From the NCBI GenBank assembly GCA_902523665.1, contig CABZAD010000006.1, positions 1-64,000 of the forward strand: a stretch of DNA of 64,000 nucleotides, given 5' to 3'. Below the pieces are notes generated by a model that ran no database searches, was not told where the DNA came from, and saw only the letters and a program-made list of their open reading frames with translations. Both the position numbers and the translations under genes were made by a program. The stretch comes from an uncultured Bacteroidota bacterium (GTDB taxonomy: Bacteria > Bacteroidota > Bacteroidia > Flavobacteriales > Flavobacteriaceae). This document shows, in pieces, positions 43,052 through 51,866 of this stretch (position 1 is its first letter; each line of letters begins with the position of its first letter).

Positions 43052-43666
43052 TTAAAGTTCCTTTTTTATTAATTTTAGGACTGTGTCATAATCTGATTTG
43101 TTCTCAACAAAATCAAGATCGTCAACATTAATTTTTAAAAGTTTACCACTATCATAATTAGTAATCCAGGCTTCATATCTTTCATTGAGTCTACTTAAAT
43201 ATTCAATACTAATCGTTTTTTCATAATCTCTTCCTCTTTTATGTATCTTATTTACAAGGTTAGGAATGCTACTTTGAAGGTATACCAATAAGTCTGGTGG
43301 ATTAACTAAATTAAGCATTGTCTCAAATAGAGATAAGTAATTTTCATAATCCCTCTGAGGCATTAAGCCCATTGAATTTAGATTGGGTGCAAAAATGAAA
43401 GCATCTTCATATATGGTTCTGTCTTGAATTACATTTTCTTTAGAATTGTCGATTGAAACTAATTGTTTAAATCTACTATTTAAGAAATAAATTTGAAGAT
43501 TAAACGACCACCTCTCCATGTGATTATAAAAATCATCTAAGTAAGGATTAGCAATGACATCCTCATAATAAGCTTTATATTTCAAACTTTTAGATAGTTG
43601 CTTAGCCAGACTTGTTTTCCCGGCACCAATATTTCCTGCTATGGCTATTCTCATAATTTTAGCCAA
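43052..43666 (-). CDS. Deoxynucleoside kinase
   Basis: IAIAGNIGAGKTSLAKQLS P-loop, QDRTIYEDAFIFA, RGRDYEKTI. Confidence 0.92.
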   Translation of the reverse strand: MAKIMRIAIAGNIGAGKTSLAKQLSKSLKYKAYYEDVIANPYLDDFYNHMERWSFNLQIYFLNSRFKQLVSIDNSKENVIQDRTIYEDAFIFAPNLNSMGLMPQRDYENYLSLFETMLNLVNPPDLLVYLQSSIPNLVNKIHKRGRDYEKTISIEYLSRLNERYEAWITNYDSGKLLKINVDDLDFVENKSDYDTVLKLIKKEL

Positions 43667-43702
43667 AATAACAGGTTTTTTTTAAAGAAAAAAGTAGAAT
43701 AA

Positions 43703-43732
43703 TTTGAAATAAATTTTTTTTGTTTAATTTTA
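43703..43732 (+). promoter_or_regulatory. Putative promoter of the metK transcript
   Basis: TTTG (43703-43706) - N18 - TAATTTTA (43725-43732) just upstream of the SAM-II-like element; imperfect -7 box. Confidence 0.3.
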
Positions 43733-43740
43733 CTTTAAAC

Positions 43741-43792
43741 AGAGGAAGGATTTGACTGATTGCAACCTCTTAAAAAAATTGCTAAAGCAGTA
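43741..43792 (+). ncRNA. SAM-II-type riboswitch aptamer upstream of metK
   Basis: P1 AGAGG/CCTCT (43741-43745/43766-43770), conserved GATTTgAC..ATTGCAA..GCTAAAg, pseudoknot ACTG (43755-43758)/CAGT (43788-43791); followed by metK. Confidence 0.82.
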
Positions 43793-43839
43793 ATTCTTTT
43801 ACCTGCAATCATTCACTTTTTTTCTCAGAAATCTATTTT

Positions 43840-45093
43840 ATGTCGTATTTGTTTACCTCTGAGTCTGTGAGTGAAGGACACCCTGATAAAGTTTCAGATC
43901 AAATAAGTGATGGAATACTTGATAACTTTTTAGCTTTTGATCCTAATAGTAAAGTTGCTTGTGAAACTCTTGTAACTACTGGTCAGGTTATACTTTCAGG
44001 TGAAGTAACAAGCAATACCTATATAGATGTTCAAGAAATTGCAAGAAATATTATAAAGGACATTGGTTATAATAATGATAGGTATAAATTTTCTGGGGAA
44101 TCATGTGCAGTTATGTCATTAATTCATGAACAATCAGAAGATATTCTTAGAGGAATAAAAAGAAGCGTAAAAGAAGAACAAGGAGCTGGTGATCAAGGAA
44201 TAATGTTTGGTTATGCATGTAATGAAACTGAAAATTTAATTCCTTTAACTCTGGACATTGCAAATAGACTTTTACTAGAGCTATCAAAACTCAGAAAGTC
44301 TAAAGAAATTCCATATTTAAGACCAGATTCAAAATCTCAGGTAACTATAGAGTATGACGAAAACGATGTACCTGTAAGCATAGATACAATTGTTGTATCA
44401 ACTCAACATGATGAATTCGACAGTGATGATGAAAAAATGTTAAATAAAATAAGAAAAGACATAGTTGAAATTCTGATTCCAATTGTGAAAGATTCTTATG
44501 ACCCTGAAATACAAAAATTATTTAATAATAATATTAAATTCTACGTTAATCCAACAGGAAAATTTGTCATTGGTGGTCCTCATGGTGATACTGGCTTAAC
44601 TGGTCGAAAAATTATAATTGATACATATGGAGGGAGAGGAGCGCATGGTGGAGGATCTTTTAGTGGAAAAGATCCAAGTAAAGTTGACAGAAGTGCAGCA
44701 TATGCTGCAAGACATATTGCAAAAAATTTAGTTAAGGCTAGAGTATCTGATGAAATATTAGTTCAACTTAGCTATGTTATTGGAGTTGCTGAACCGGTAT
44801 CACTAAATATAGATACTTGCGGTAAGTCCAAAATTAAAATTTCAGATTCTGAGCTATCGAAAATTATAAATGAAATTTTTGATTTGAAACCTCATTCGAT
44901 AGAATCAAGATTTAAACTTAGAGATCCTATTTATCTTGAAACTGCATCATATGGTCATATGGGTAGAAAATCTGAAAAAAAAACTAAGACATTTAACTCT
45001 AAATACTCGGGAGTTAAAAAAATTGAGGTTGAGCTTTTCCCTTGGGAAAAATTAGAGTATGTGAATCTATTAATTAAAACACTTAAATTATGA
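43840..45093 (+). CDS. metK: S-adenosylmethionine synthetase
   Basis: MSYLFTSESVSEGHPDKVSDQISDGILD, GAGDQGIMFGYA, GGPHGDTGLTGRKIIIDTYGG. Confidence 0.97.
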   Translation: MSYLFTSESVSEGHPDKVSDQISDGILDNFLAFDPNSKVACETLVTTGQVILSGEVTSNTYIDVQEIARNIIKDIGYNNDRYKFSGESCAVMSLIHEQSEDILRGIKRSVKEEQGAGDQGIMFGYACNETENLIPLTLDIANRLLLELSKLRKSKEIPYLRPDSKSQVTIEYDENDVPVSIDTIVVSTQHDEFDSDDEKMLNKIRKDIVEILIPIVKDSYDPEIQKLFNNNIKFYVNPTGKFVIGGPHGDTGLTGRKIIIDTYGGRGAHGGGSFSGKDPSKVDRSAAYAARHIAKNLVKARVSDEILVQLSYVIGVAEPVSLNIDTCGKSKIKISDSELSKIINEIFDLKPHSIESRFKLRDPIYLETASYGHMGRKSEKKTKTFNSKYSGVKKIEVELFPWEKLEYVNLLIKTLKL

Positions 45094-46361
45094 GTCAAAA
45101 TGATCAAACGCTGGCATTACATGCCGGGCATAACACGACAAAAACAGAGGGAACTAGAGCAGTCCCAATATATCAAACAACATCATATGTGTTTGAAGAC
45201 ACTGACCATGCAGCAAAATTATTTTCACTTGCTGAACCTGGGTATATTTATACAAGACTTAACAATCCTACAGCAGATGTGCTTGAACAAAGGTTAGCAT
45301 CTATAGAAGGTGGAATAGCTGCCGTTGCAACTTCGTCTGGTTCTGCAGCTTTAGCAACAACATTATTGACACTTTTGAAGACTGGAGATCATATTGTTTC
45401 TTCAAACAGTCTTTATGGAGGTACATATAATTTATTAAATGTAACACTTCCTAGGTATGGAATCACAACAACTTTTGTTGATCCAAATAAAGTTGACAAT
45501 TTTTCTAAAGCAATCAATAAAGATACAAGAGCAATTTACATTGAGAGTATGGGAAATCCAAAGTTAGATGTTCTTGACATCGAAGCAATTTCAAAAATTG
45601 CAAAAAAAGCAAAGCTCCCACTAATTGTTGATAACACTGTTGCTACTCCATATTTGCTAAAACCAATAAATTATGGTGCTGATATTGTTATTCACTCAAC
45701 AACTAAATACATTACAGGTAATGGAACCTCAATTGGGGGTGCAATAATAGATGCAGGTAATTTTGATTGGAGCAGTGGATTATTCGATGAATTTACAGAA
45801 CCATCCCCAGGGTATCAAGGTTTAGTTTATCATGATGTATTAGGTCCAGCGGCATTTATTGCTAAAGTTAGGATTGAAGGATTGAGAGATCTTGGAAGTG
45901 CACCAAGTCCTTTTAACTGTTTTCAAACAATTCAAGGATTAGAGACTTTATCTGTTAGAATAAAAAAACATTCTGAAAATGCATTAAAGGTTGCAAAATG
46001 GTTAGAGAATCAATCTCAAGTGGCTTGGGTTAATTATCCAGGGCTTAAATCCTCAAGATATTATAAATTGTCACAAAAATATTTGAAAAATGGTCAAAGT
46101 GGTATTGTAACATTTGGTTTAAAAGGTGGATTTGATTCTGCAAAAAAATTAACTGATAGCACTAAAATATTCTCGCTATTGGCCAATTTTGGAGATTCGA
46201 AGTCTTTAATTATACACCCTTCAAGTACTACTCACCAACAATTAAATGAAGAACAACAAAAGTCAACGGGTGTGACGTCTGATTTGGTTCGACTGAGTAT
46301 TGGCCTTGAAGATCCAATTGATTTAATTGAGGACTTGCAGAATGCCATAAAATCATTGTAA
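45090..46361 (+). CDS. metY: O-acetylhomoserine sulfhydrylase/aminocarboxypropyltransferase
   Basis: ALHAGHNTTKTEGTRAVPIYQTTSYVFEDTDHAAKLF, HSTTKYITGNGTSIGG. Confidence 0.94.
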   Translation: MSQNDQTLALHAGHNTTKTEGTRAVPIYQTTSYVFEDTDHAAKLFSLAEPGYIYTRLNNPTADVLEQRLASIEGGIAAVATSSGSAALATTLLTLLKTGDHIVSSNSLYGGTYNLLNVTLPRYGITTTFVDPNKVDNFSKAINKDTRAIYIESMGNPKLDVLDIEAISKIAKKAKLPLIVDNTVATPYLLKPINYGADIVIHSTTKYITGNGTSIGGAIIDAGNFDWSSGLFDEFTEPSPGYQGLVYHDVLGPAAFIAKVRIEGLRDLGSAPSPFNCFQTIQGLETLSVRIKKHSENALKVAKWLENQSQVAWVNYPGLKSSRYYKLSQKYLKNGQSGIVTFGLKGGFDSAKKLTDSTKIFSLLANFGDSKSLIIHPSSTTHQQLNEEQQKSTGVTSDLVRLSIGLEDPIDLIEDLQNAIKSL

Positions 46362-46364
46362 AAT

Positions 46365-47330
46365 TTGAAAGATGATTTAAAAAAGATATTAATTGAAGAT
46401 TTTGAATCCTCATCTGGTAAGAAACTTCAAAATCTTAAATTAAGCTATCAATTTTTTGGGAAAAGATTTGGAACTGCTCCAATTATTCTTATTAATCATG
46501 CATTAACTGGAAATTCTATAGTATCTGGAAAGGACGGATGGTGGAGTGAAATTGTTGGAATAAATAGGGCAATTGATCTAAATAAATTTACTGTGCTTTG
46601 TATTAATATTCCAGGAAATGGGTTTAATGAAGAAAACTTTAATTTCAGCATTGAATTAGACTTAGGAGATGTAGCACATATTTTTGTTAAGGCTTTAAAT
46701 AAATTAAAAATTTCAAAATTATATGCTATAATCGGTGGATCAATTGGAGGATGTTTAACATGGGAGATGGCTGCAATAAAAAATGATATTGCAGAGAAGA
46801 TTATTCCTGTAGCTTCGGATTGGAAAGCAAATGATTGGTTAATAGCAAATACTTTTTTACAAGATAGAATTTTAGAAAATTCAAAAAATCCTATAGGAGA
46901 TGCAAGAATTCATGCAATGACATTCTACAGAACACCTGAGTCTCTTAATCAAAGATTCACGCGATCTAAGAATATTGAAAAAGGAATGTATAATGTTGAA
47001 TCATGGCTCGATCACCATGCGATAAAACTTAATCAAAGGTTTAGCCTTAACTCTTATAAATTTTTAAATAAGCTTTTAAGATCTACTGATATTACAAGAG
47101 ACGATTCAATATTAGAGTCAAAAATTATGCCTTCAAAATCAGAGATTCATATAATTTCAGTTGATTCAGATATTTTTTTCTTACCTCATGAAGATAGAAT
47201 CACTACTCAAAGGCTCAAAAAACAAAAAGTTAAAATCAAAAATCATGTGATAGAATCAATTCATGGTCATGATGCATTTTTAATTGAAACAAAACAAATT
47301 TCGGATATCTTTACTAAAATTTTAACATAA
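46365..47330 (+). CDS. metX: Homoserine O-acetyltransferase family alpha/beta hydrolase
   Basis: LINHALTGNS, AIIGGSIGGCLTWEM, IHGHDAFLIE; TTG start. Confidence 0.88.
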   Translation: MKDDLKKILIEDFESSSGKKLQNLKLSYQFFGKRFGTAPIILINHALTGNSIVSGKDGWWSEIVGINRAIDLNKFTVLCINIPGNGFNEENFNFSIELDLGDVAHIFVKALNKLKISKLYAIIGGSIGGCLTWEMAAIKNDIAEKIIPVASDWKANDWLIANTFLQDRILENSKNPIGDARIHAMTFYRTPESLNQRFTRSKNIEKGMYNVESWLDHHAIKLNQRFSLNSYKFLNKLLRSTDITRDDSILESKIMPSKSEIHIISVDSDIFFLPHEDRITTQRLKKQKVKIKNHVIESIHGHDAFLIETKQISDIFTKILT

Positions 47331-47758
47331 TGGCAATTTATTTAGACAGAATTAATGACAAGTATTTATTTGAACTTTCAAATGAAAATGGACATAAAGT
47401 TTTACTGGATCGAAAATATTCTCAAGATTATAATGTACAAGGTGCAAGTCCTATGGAGCTTTTACTAATGGGAGTTGCTGGTTGTAGTAGTATTGATGTT
47501 ATATCAATATTAGAAAAACAAAAGCTTGACCCAGATTCATATAAAATGGAGGTTGAAGGGGAAAGAGAGTCTAAACCAGGAAAACCATGGAAAAAAATAC
47601 ATGTCAAGTTATATATTGAGGGAAATATTCCTAGTAGTAAAATTGTTCGTGCCGCAGCGTTGAGTTTTGATAAATATTGTTCAGTTTCAAAGAACCTTGA
47701 GAAGTCAACTTTAATTGAGCATTCAATTTATCTCAACGGTTCCTTAATTAAAAAATAG
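47330..47758 (+). CDS. OsmC family protein
   Basis: GASPMELLLMGVAGCSSIDVISIL, KYCSVSKNLEKS. Confidence 0.9.
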   Translation: MAIYLDRINDKYLFELSNENGHKVLLDRKYSQDYNVQGASPMELLLMGVAGCSSIDVISILEKQKLDPDSYKMEVEGERESKPGKPWKKIHVKLYIEGNIPSSKIVRAAALSFDKYCSVSKNLEKSTLIEHSIYLNGSLIKK

Positions 47759-47767
47759 GCTAAAAAG

Positions 47768-47798
47768 TTTGTTTTTGTTGATACCTATTATACTTTTG
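47768..47798 (+). promoter_or_regulatory. Bacteroidota-type promoter of the pheA leader
   Basis: TTTG (47768-47771) - N19 - TACTTTTG (47791-47798), exact TAnnTTTG. Confidence 0.65.
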
Positions 47799-47804
47799 TA
47801 AATT

Positions 47805-47870
47805 ATGTTGAACAATTTTAATTTTTATTTTAATTCTTATTTCTACTTCTTAGATAAGAAGGCAGGATAA
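47805..47870 (+). CDS. Phe/Tyr-rich leader peptide (MLNNFNFYFNSYFYFLDKKAG), 21 aa
   Basis: 5 Phe and 3 Tyr codons in 21, ending at TAA 47868-47870, between a promoter and an intrinsic terminator upstream of pheA. Confidence 0.82.
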   Translation: MLNNFNFYFNSYFYFLDKKAG

Positions 47871-47925
47871 TTATGTAATTAAATATTAAAATATTATAGT
47901 CCTGTCAAATCAGGACTTTTTTTTT
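47863..47925 (+). promoter_or_regulatory. Transcription attenuator: antiterminator (CAGGA/TCCTG) versus terminator
   Basis: CAGGA (47863-47867) at the leader stop codon is complementary to TCCTG (47900-47904) and repeats the 3' terminator strand CAGGAC. Confidence 0.8.
47898..47925 (+). terminator. Intrinsic terminator of the phe/tyr attenuator
   Basis: AGTCCTG-TCAAAT-CAGGACT then uninterrupted T-run to 47925, two bases before the pheA ATG. Confidence 0.9.
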
Positions 47926-47927
47926 AT

Positions 47928-48740
47928 ATGAAAGTATCTATTCAAGGAGTCAAAGGATCATTTCACCATCTGGTGACTGCTAACTATTTTAGTTCGTTCG
48001 AACTAAATGAATGTTCAACTTTTGATATGCTTGTAAAGTCAATCATTGATGAAGATTCTGAATATGGGGTAATGGCTATTGAAAATTCTATTGCTGGATC
48101 TATACTTCCTAATTATGCTTTAATTGATGAATATAATCTGACAATTACTGGAGAATACAGTCTTAGTATTGATCATAATTTAATGTGTCTTCCTGGACAG
48201 AGTATTGATAAAATTGACGAAGTCCATTCTCATCCAATGGCATTACTTCAGTGTACTAAATTTTTTACTAAATATCCTAATATAAAGTTAATTGAGAGTG
48301 TTGATACAGCCTTATTTGCAAAAAAAATCAGTGAAAATAAAATTACTGGAGTTGGAGCAATAGGTAGTAAAGAAGCTGCAAAGATATATAATTTAGAAAT
48401 TTTAAATTCTTCAATACAAACAATTAAAAATAATATGACAAGATTTGTTATAGTTGAAAAAAATAAAAAACATATATCGAACTTTAATAAAGCTGCGCTT
48501 AAATTTATACTTGATCACAAAAGAGGTAGTCTAGCATCTGTATTGAATATGATGAGTGACTGTAACTTGAATCTTACAAAAATTCAATCTCTGCCAGTGA
48601 TTAAGATGCCTGGTAAGTATGCTTTCTTTGTTGATATCACTTTTGATTCAATTGAAAATTATCAAAAAGCTATTAAGATTATTGATCTTATGGCTCAAGA
48701 GTTTAAAATACTCGGAGAATATAAAGATCAAAAATTATGA
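47928..48740 (+). CDS. pheA: Prephenate dehydratase
   Basis: VSIQGVKGSFHHLVTANYF, YGVMAIENSIAGSI, HPMALLQC, ACT-domain region DHKRGSLASVLNMMSDCNLNLTKIQSLP. Confidence 0.95.
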   Translation: MKVSIQGVKGSFHHLVTANYFSSFELNECSTFDMLVKSIIDEDSEYGVMAIENSIAGSILPNYALIDEYNLTITGEYSLSIDHNLMCLPGQSIDKIDEVHSHPMALLQCTKFFTKYPNIKLIESVDTALFAKKISENKITGVGAIGSKEAAKIYNLEILNSSIQTIKNNMTRFVIVEKNKKHISNFNKAALKFILDHKRGSLASVLNMMSDCNLNLTKIQSLPVIKMPGKYAFFVDITFDSIENYQKAIKIIDLMAQEFKILGEYKDQKL

Positions 48741-49585
48741 AAGTTGGTATAGTAGGTTTAGGATTAATAGGAGGTTCGATAGCACTTAAATTGAAAGATT
48801 TATTTGATAACCTAACCATATATGGGTATGATATTGATCATGAATCAATTAGCTACACAATTAAAAATAAAATTATTGATGCAAAATATGATGAAGATCT
48901 ACTAAATGAATTAGATTATATATTTCTTGCTATACCTGTTGAATCAATCAAAAAACAACTTCAAAATTACTTGGATAAGATTTCAGAAAAAACTTTGATA
49001 ATTGATCTTGGTTCAACAAAGTTCCAAATATCTAATTCAGTTAAGGATCACAAGAAAAGAAAGAATTATCTTGCTGCCCATCCGATTGCTGGTACAGAAT
49101 TTTCAGGACCTGGTTCAGCCTCAAAGGATTTATTTAAAAATAAAGTTATGATTCTATGTGATACTAAAAAAACTGATAGTAATTTATTATTAAATGCTAA
49201 AAAAATTATTGAATCTATTGGTATGATTATTAAAATTATGGATTCAAAAGAACATGATAGACAAATAGCATATGTGTCTCACTTATCGCATATTTCATCA
49301 TTTATGTTAGGTAAAACAGTAATGGATAAAGAAGATGATGAACAAGCAATTTATAATATGGCTGGTAGTGGATTTGAATCAACAGTAAGATTAGCAAAAA
49401 GTTCACCTGAAATGTGGTCTTCAATCTTTGTTGAGAATAAAAAAAATATTATTGAGTCTCTTGATGAATACATCTCAAATATTAATAATTTTAAAAAATT
49501 AATTGAGAAGAGCGATAAAAAAACTCTTAATAATGAGATGAGAAGAATTAATGGGATTAAGGAAATATTAAATGGAATAAAATAA
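48737..49585 (+). CDS. tyrA: Prephenate dehydrogenase
   Basis: VGIVGLGLIGGSIALKLK, IDLGSTKFQI, AAHPIAGTEFSGPGSA. Confidence 0.94.
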   Translation: MKVGIVGLGLIGGSIALKLKDLFDNLTIYGYDIDHESISYTIKNKIIDAKYDEDLLNELDYIFLAIPVESIKKQLQNYLDKISEKTLIIDLGSTKFQISNSVKDHKKRKNYLAAHPIAGTEFSGPGSASKDLFKNKVMILCDTKKTDSNLLLNAKKIIESIGMIIKIMDSKEHDRQIAYVSHLSHISSFMLGKTVMDKEDDEQAIYNMAGSGFESTVRLAKSSPEMWSSIFVENKKNIIESLDEYISNINNFKKLIEKSDKKTLNNEMRRINGIKEILNGIK

Positions 49586-49591
49586 ATAATT

Positions 49592-50674
49592 ATGGAAAAC
49601 AAAAATGAATATAGAAACTGGCTAAATCAAATGAATCTTGAACATCCGATAGTAATAGCTGGTCCATGTAGTGCTGAGACTGAGGAACAGGTTCTAAAAA
49701 TTGCTAATCAATTAAAAGAAAGTGATGTAACTGCTTATAGAGCTGGAATATGGAAGCCTAGGACTAGACCAGGAATGTTTGAAGGGGTGGGGGCTATTGG
49801 ATTGAAGTGGTTGCAGAAAGTTAAAGAGGAAACTGGGCTTATGATTGCTACTGAAGTTGCCAATTCTGTTCATGTTGATCTTGCTTTAGAACATGATTTA
49901 GATATATTATGGATAGGAGCCAGATCCACGGTCAGTCCATTTATAGTTCAGGAAATTGCAGATGCACTTAAAGGAACAGATAAAATAGTTTTAATCAAAA
50001 ATCCTGTGAACCCCGATTTATCCTTGTGGATGGGTGGGCTGGAAAGAATTTATTCTGCTGATATAAAAAATATTGGAGTAATTCATAGAGGATTTTCATC
50101 TTACGATAAATCAAAATATAGAAATAACCCAGAATGGCAGATTGCCGTTGAATTTCAAAATAATTTTCCAGACATCCCATTAATATGTGACCCTTCTCAC
50201 ATTGCTGGAAGAAGAGATCTAATTTTTGACTTGAGTCAAACATCGCTTGACTTAAACTATGACGGACTAATGATTGAATCTCACTGGGATCCAGATAATG
50301 CGTGGAGTGACGCAGCTCAACAAGTTACTCCAAATCGTTTAATTGAAATAATGAAAGACCTTAAGATTAGAGATAAAACTTCCCAGGGAGAGGATTACCA
50401 AAACAAACTCAATAATCTAAGATCACAGATAGATTCAGCTGATCAAAATTTATTGACAACTCTTGGAAAGAGAATGGAAGTTGCCAAAGGAATTGGAAAA
50501 CTTAAATCAGAAAATAATGTAGCAATTCTTCAGAACAAAAGGTGGAATGAAATATTAGGGAAGATGATTTTAGATGGAGAAGACCATGGGTTAAGTGAAG
50601 AATTTATTTTAAGAATTTTCAAAGCAATTCATCAAGAGTCAATTAACAACCAAAAAAAAATATTAAATAAATAA
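49592..50674 (+). CDS. Bifunctional 3-deoxy-7-phosphoheptulonate synthase/chorismate mutase
   Basis: IVIAGPCSAETEEQVLKIANQL, DPSHIAGRRD, C-terminal chorismate mutase (LRSQIDSADQNLLTTLGKRMEVAKGIGKLK). Confidence 0.94.
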   Translation: MENKNEYRNWLNQMNLEHPIVIAGPCSAETEEQVLKIANQLKESDVTAYRAGIWKPRTRPGMFEGVGAIGLKWLQKVKEETGLMIATEVANSVHVDLALEHDLDILWIGARSTVSPFIVQEIADALKGTDKIVLIKNPVNPDLSLWMGGLERIYSADIKNIGVIHRGFSSYDKSKYRNNPEWQIAVEFQNNFPDIPLICDPSHIAGRRDLIFDLSQTSLDLNYDGLMIESHWDPDNAWSDAAQQVTPNRLIEIMKDLKIRDKTSQGEDYQNKLNNLRSQIDSADQNLLTTLGKRMEVAKGIGKLKSENNVAILQNKRWNEILGKMILDGEDHGLSEEFILRIFKAIHQESINNQKKILNK

Positions 50675-50684
50675 AAACAGGAAA

Positions 50685-51866
50685 ATGTTATCAGATAAAA
50701 TAAATTCTTTACCAATCTCTCAAACGGTTGCAATGACAGCTAAAGCTCATGATTTAAAAAATCAAGGTATTGATGTAATTACTTTGAGTGCAGGAGAACC
50801 CGATTTTAATATCCCAGATTACATTAAAGATGCAGCCGTAAACGCTATTAATGAAAACTACCATAAATATTCACCAGTTGATGGATTCTTAGACCTAAAA
50901 AAAGCCATATGTAAAAAGTTTAAAAGAGATAATAATTTAGATTATGATGCAGATCAAATTGTAGTTTCAACAGGAGCAAAACAATCCATTGCCAATGTTT
51001 GTATGTCTTTAATAAATAAGGGTGATGAGGTTATAATACCTACTCCTTACTGGGTAAGTTACAGTGCAATGGTCTCTCTTGCTGACGGAATTTCTGTTTT
51101 TGTAAACCCCAATAAAAATTCCAATTATAAAGTGACTGCAAAACAGCTTGAATCTGTAATTACGGATAAAACAAAAATGGTTATGTTCAACTCTCCTAAT
51201 AACCCAAGCGGATCAGTTTTTACAAAAGAAGAATATATAGAGTTTTCTAAGGTGTTAATGAAATATCCGAAAGTTATAGTTGTTTCAGATGAAATTTATG
51301 AGCATATTAATTATGGAGTTGAAACTGTAAGCTTTGCATCTTTACCAGGAATGTATGAAAGAACAGTCACAGTAAATGGTATATCAAAAGCATTTGCAAT
51401 GACAGGCTGGAGAATAGGTTACCTTGGAGCTTCCAAGACTTTAGCTAAAGCATGTAACAAAATGCAAGGTCAAATAACTAGTGGTGCAAATTGTATTGCT
51501 CAAAGAGCTGCTATAACTGCTTTAGAAGAGTCACCTGAAAGAATAAAATACATGGTTGATGAATTTAAAATAAGGCGTAATTTGATCATAGATCTTGTAA
51601 ATCAAATTAACGGTTTTAAAGTTAGCCAACCACCATCAGGTGCCTTTTATATTTTTCCAGAGGTCTCTGAACTATTTGGTAAGAAATTTGGAGGCCAATT
51701 AATAAATAATGCAAATGATTTATCAATGTTAATTCTTGAAAAAGCTCATGTTGCAACTGTCCCAGGAGATGCTTTTGGATATCCTGAATGCATAAGGATT
51801 TCATATTCTGCATCTAGAGAACATATAAAAGAAGCAATAATTAGGATTAAAGATTTATTATCTTGA
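50685..51866 (+). CDS. Pyridoxal-phosphate aminotransferase class I/II (aspartate/aromatic aminotransferase-like)
   Basis: LSAGEPDFNIPDYIKDAA, FNSPNNPSGSVF, VNGISKAFAMTGWRIGYLG. Confidence 0.94.
   Translation: MLSDKINSLPISQTVAMTAKAHDLKNQGIDVITLSAGEPDFNIPDYIKDAAVNAINENYHKYSPVDGFLDLKKAICKKFKRDNNLDYDADQIVVSTGAKQSIANVCMSLINKGDEVIIPTPYWVSYSAMVSLADGISVFVNPNKNSNYKVTAKQLESVITDKTKMVMFNSPNNPSGSVFTKEEYIEFSKVLMKYPKVIVVSDEIYEHINYGVETVSFASLPGMYERTVTVNGISKAFAMTGWRIGYLGASKTLAKACNKMQGQITSGANCIAQRAAITALEESPERIKYMVDEFKIRRNLIIDLVNQINGFKVSQPPSGAFYIFPEVSELFGKKFGGQLINNANDLSMLILEKAHVATVPGDAFGYPECIRISYSASREHIKEAIIRIKDLLS

Noticed and set aside
45100-45297. 65-aa ORF inside metY
   Set aside because: Alternative frame of a conserved enzyme.
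46228-46413. 61-aa minus-strand ORF at the metY/metX junction
   Set aside because: Antisense to metY and metX, low complexity.
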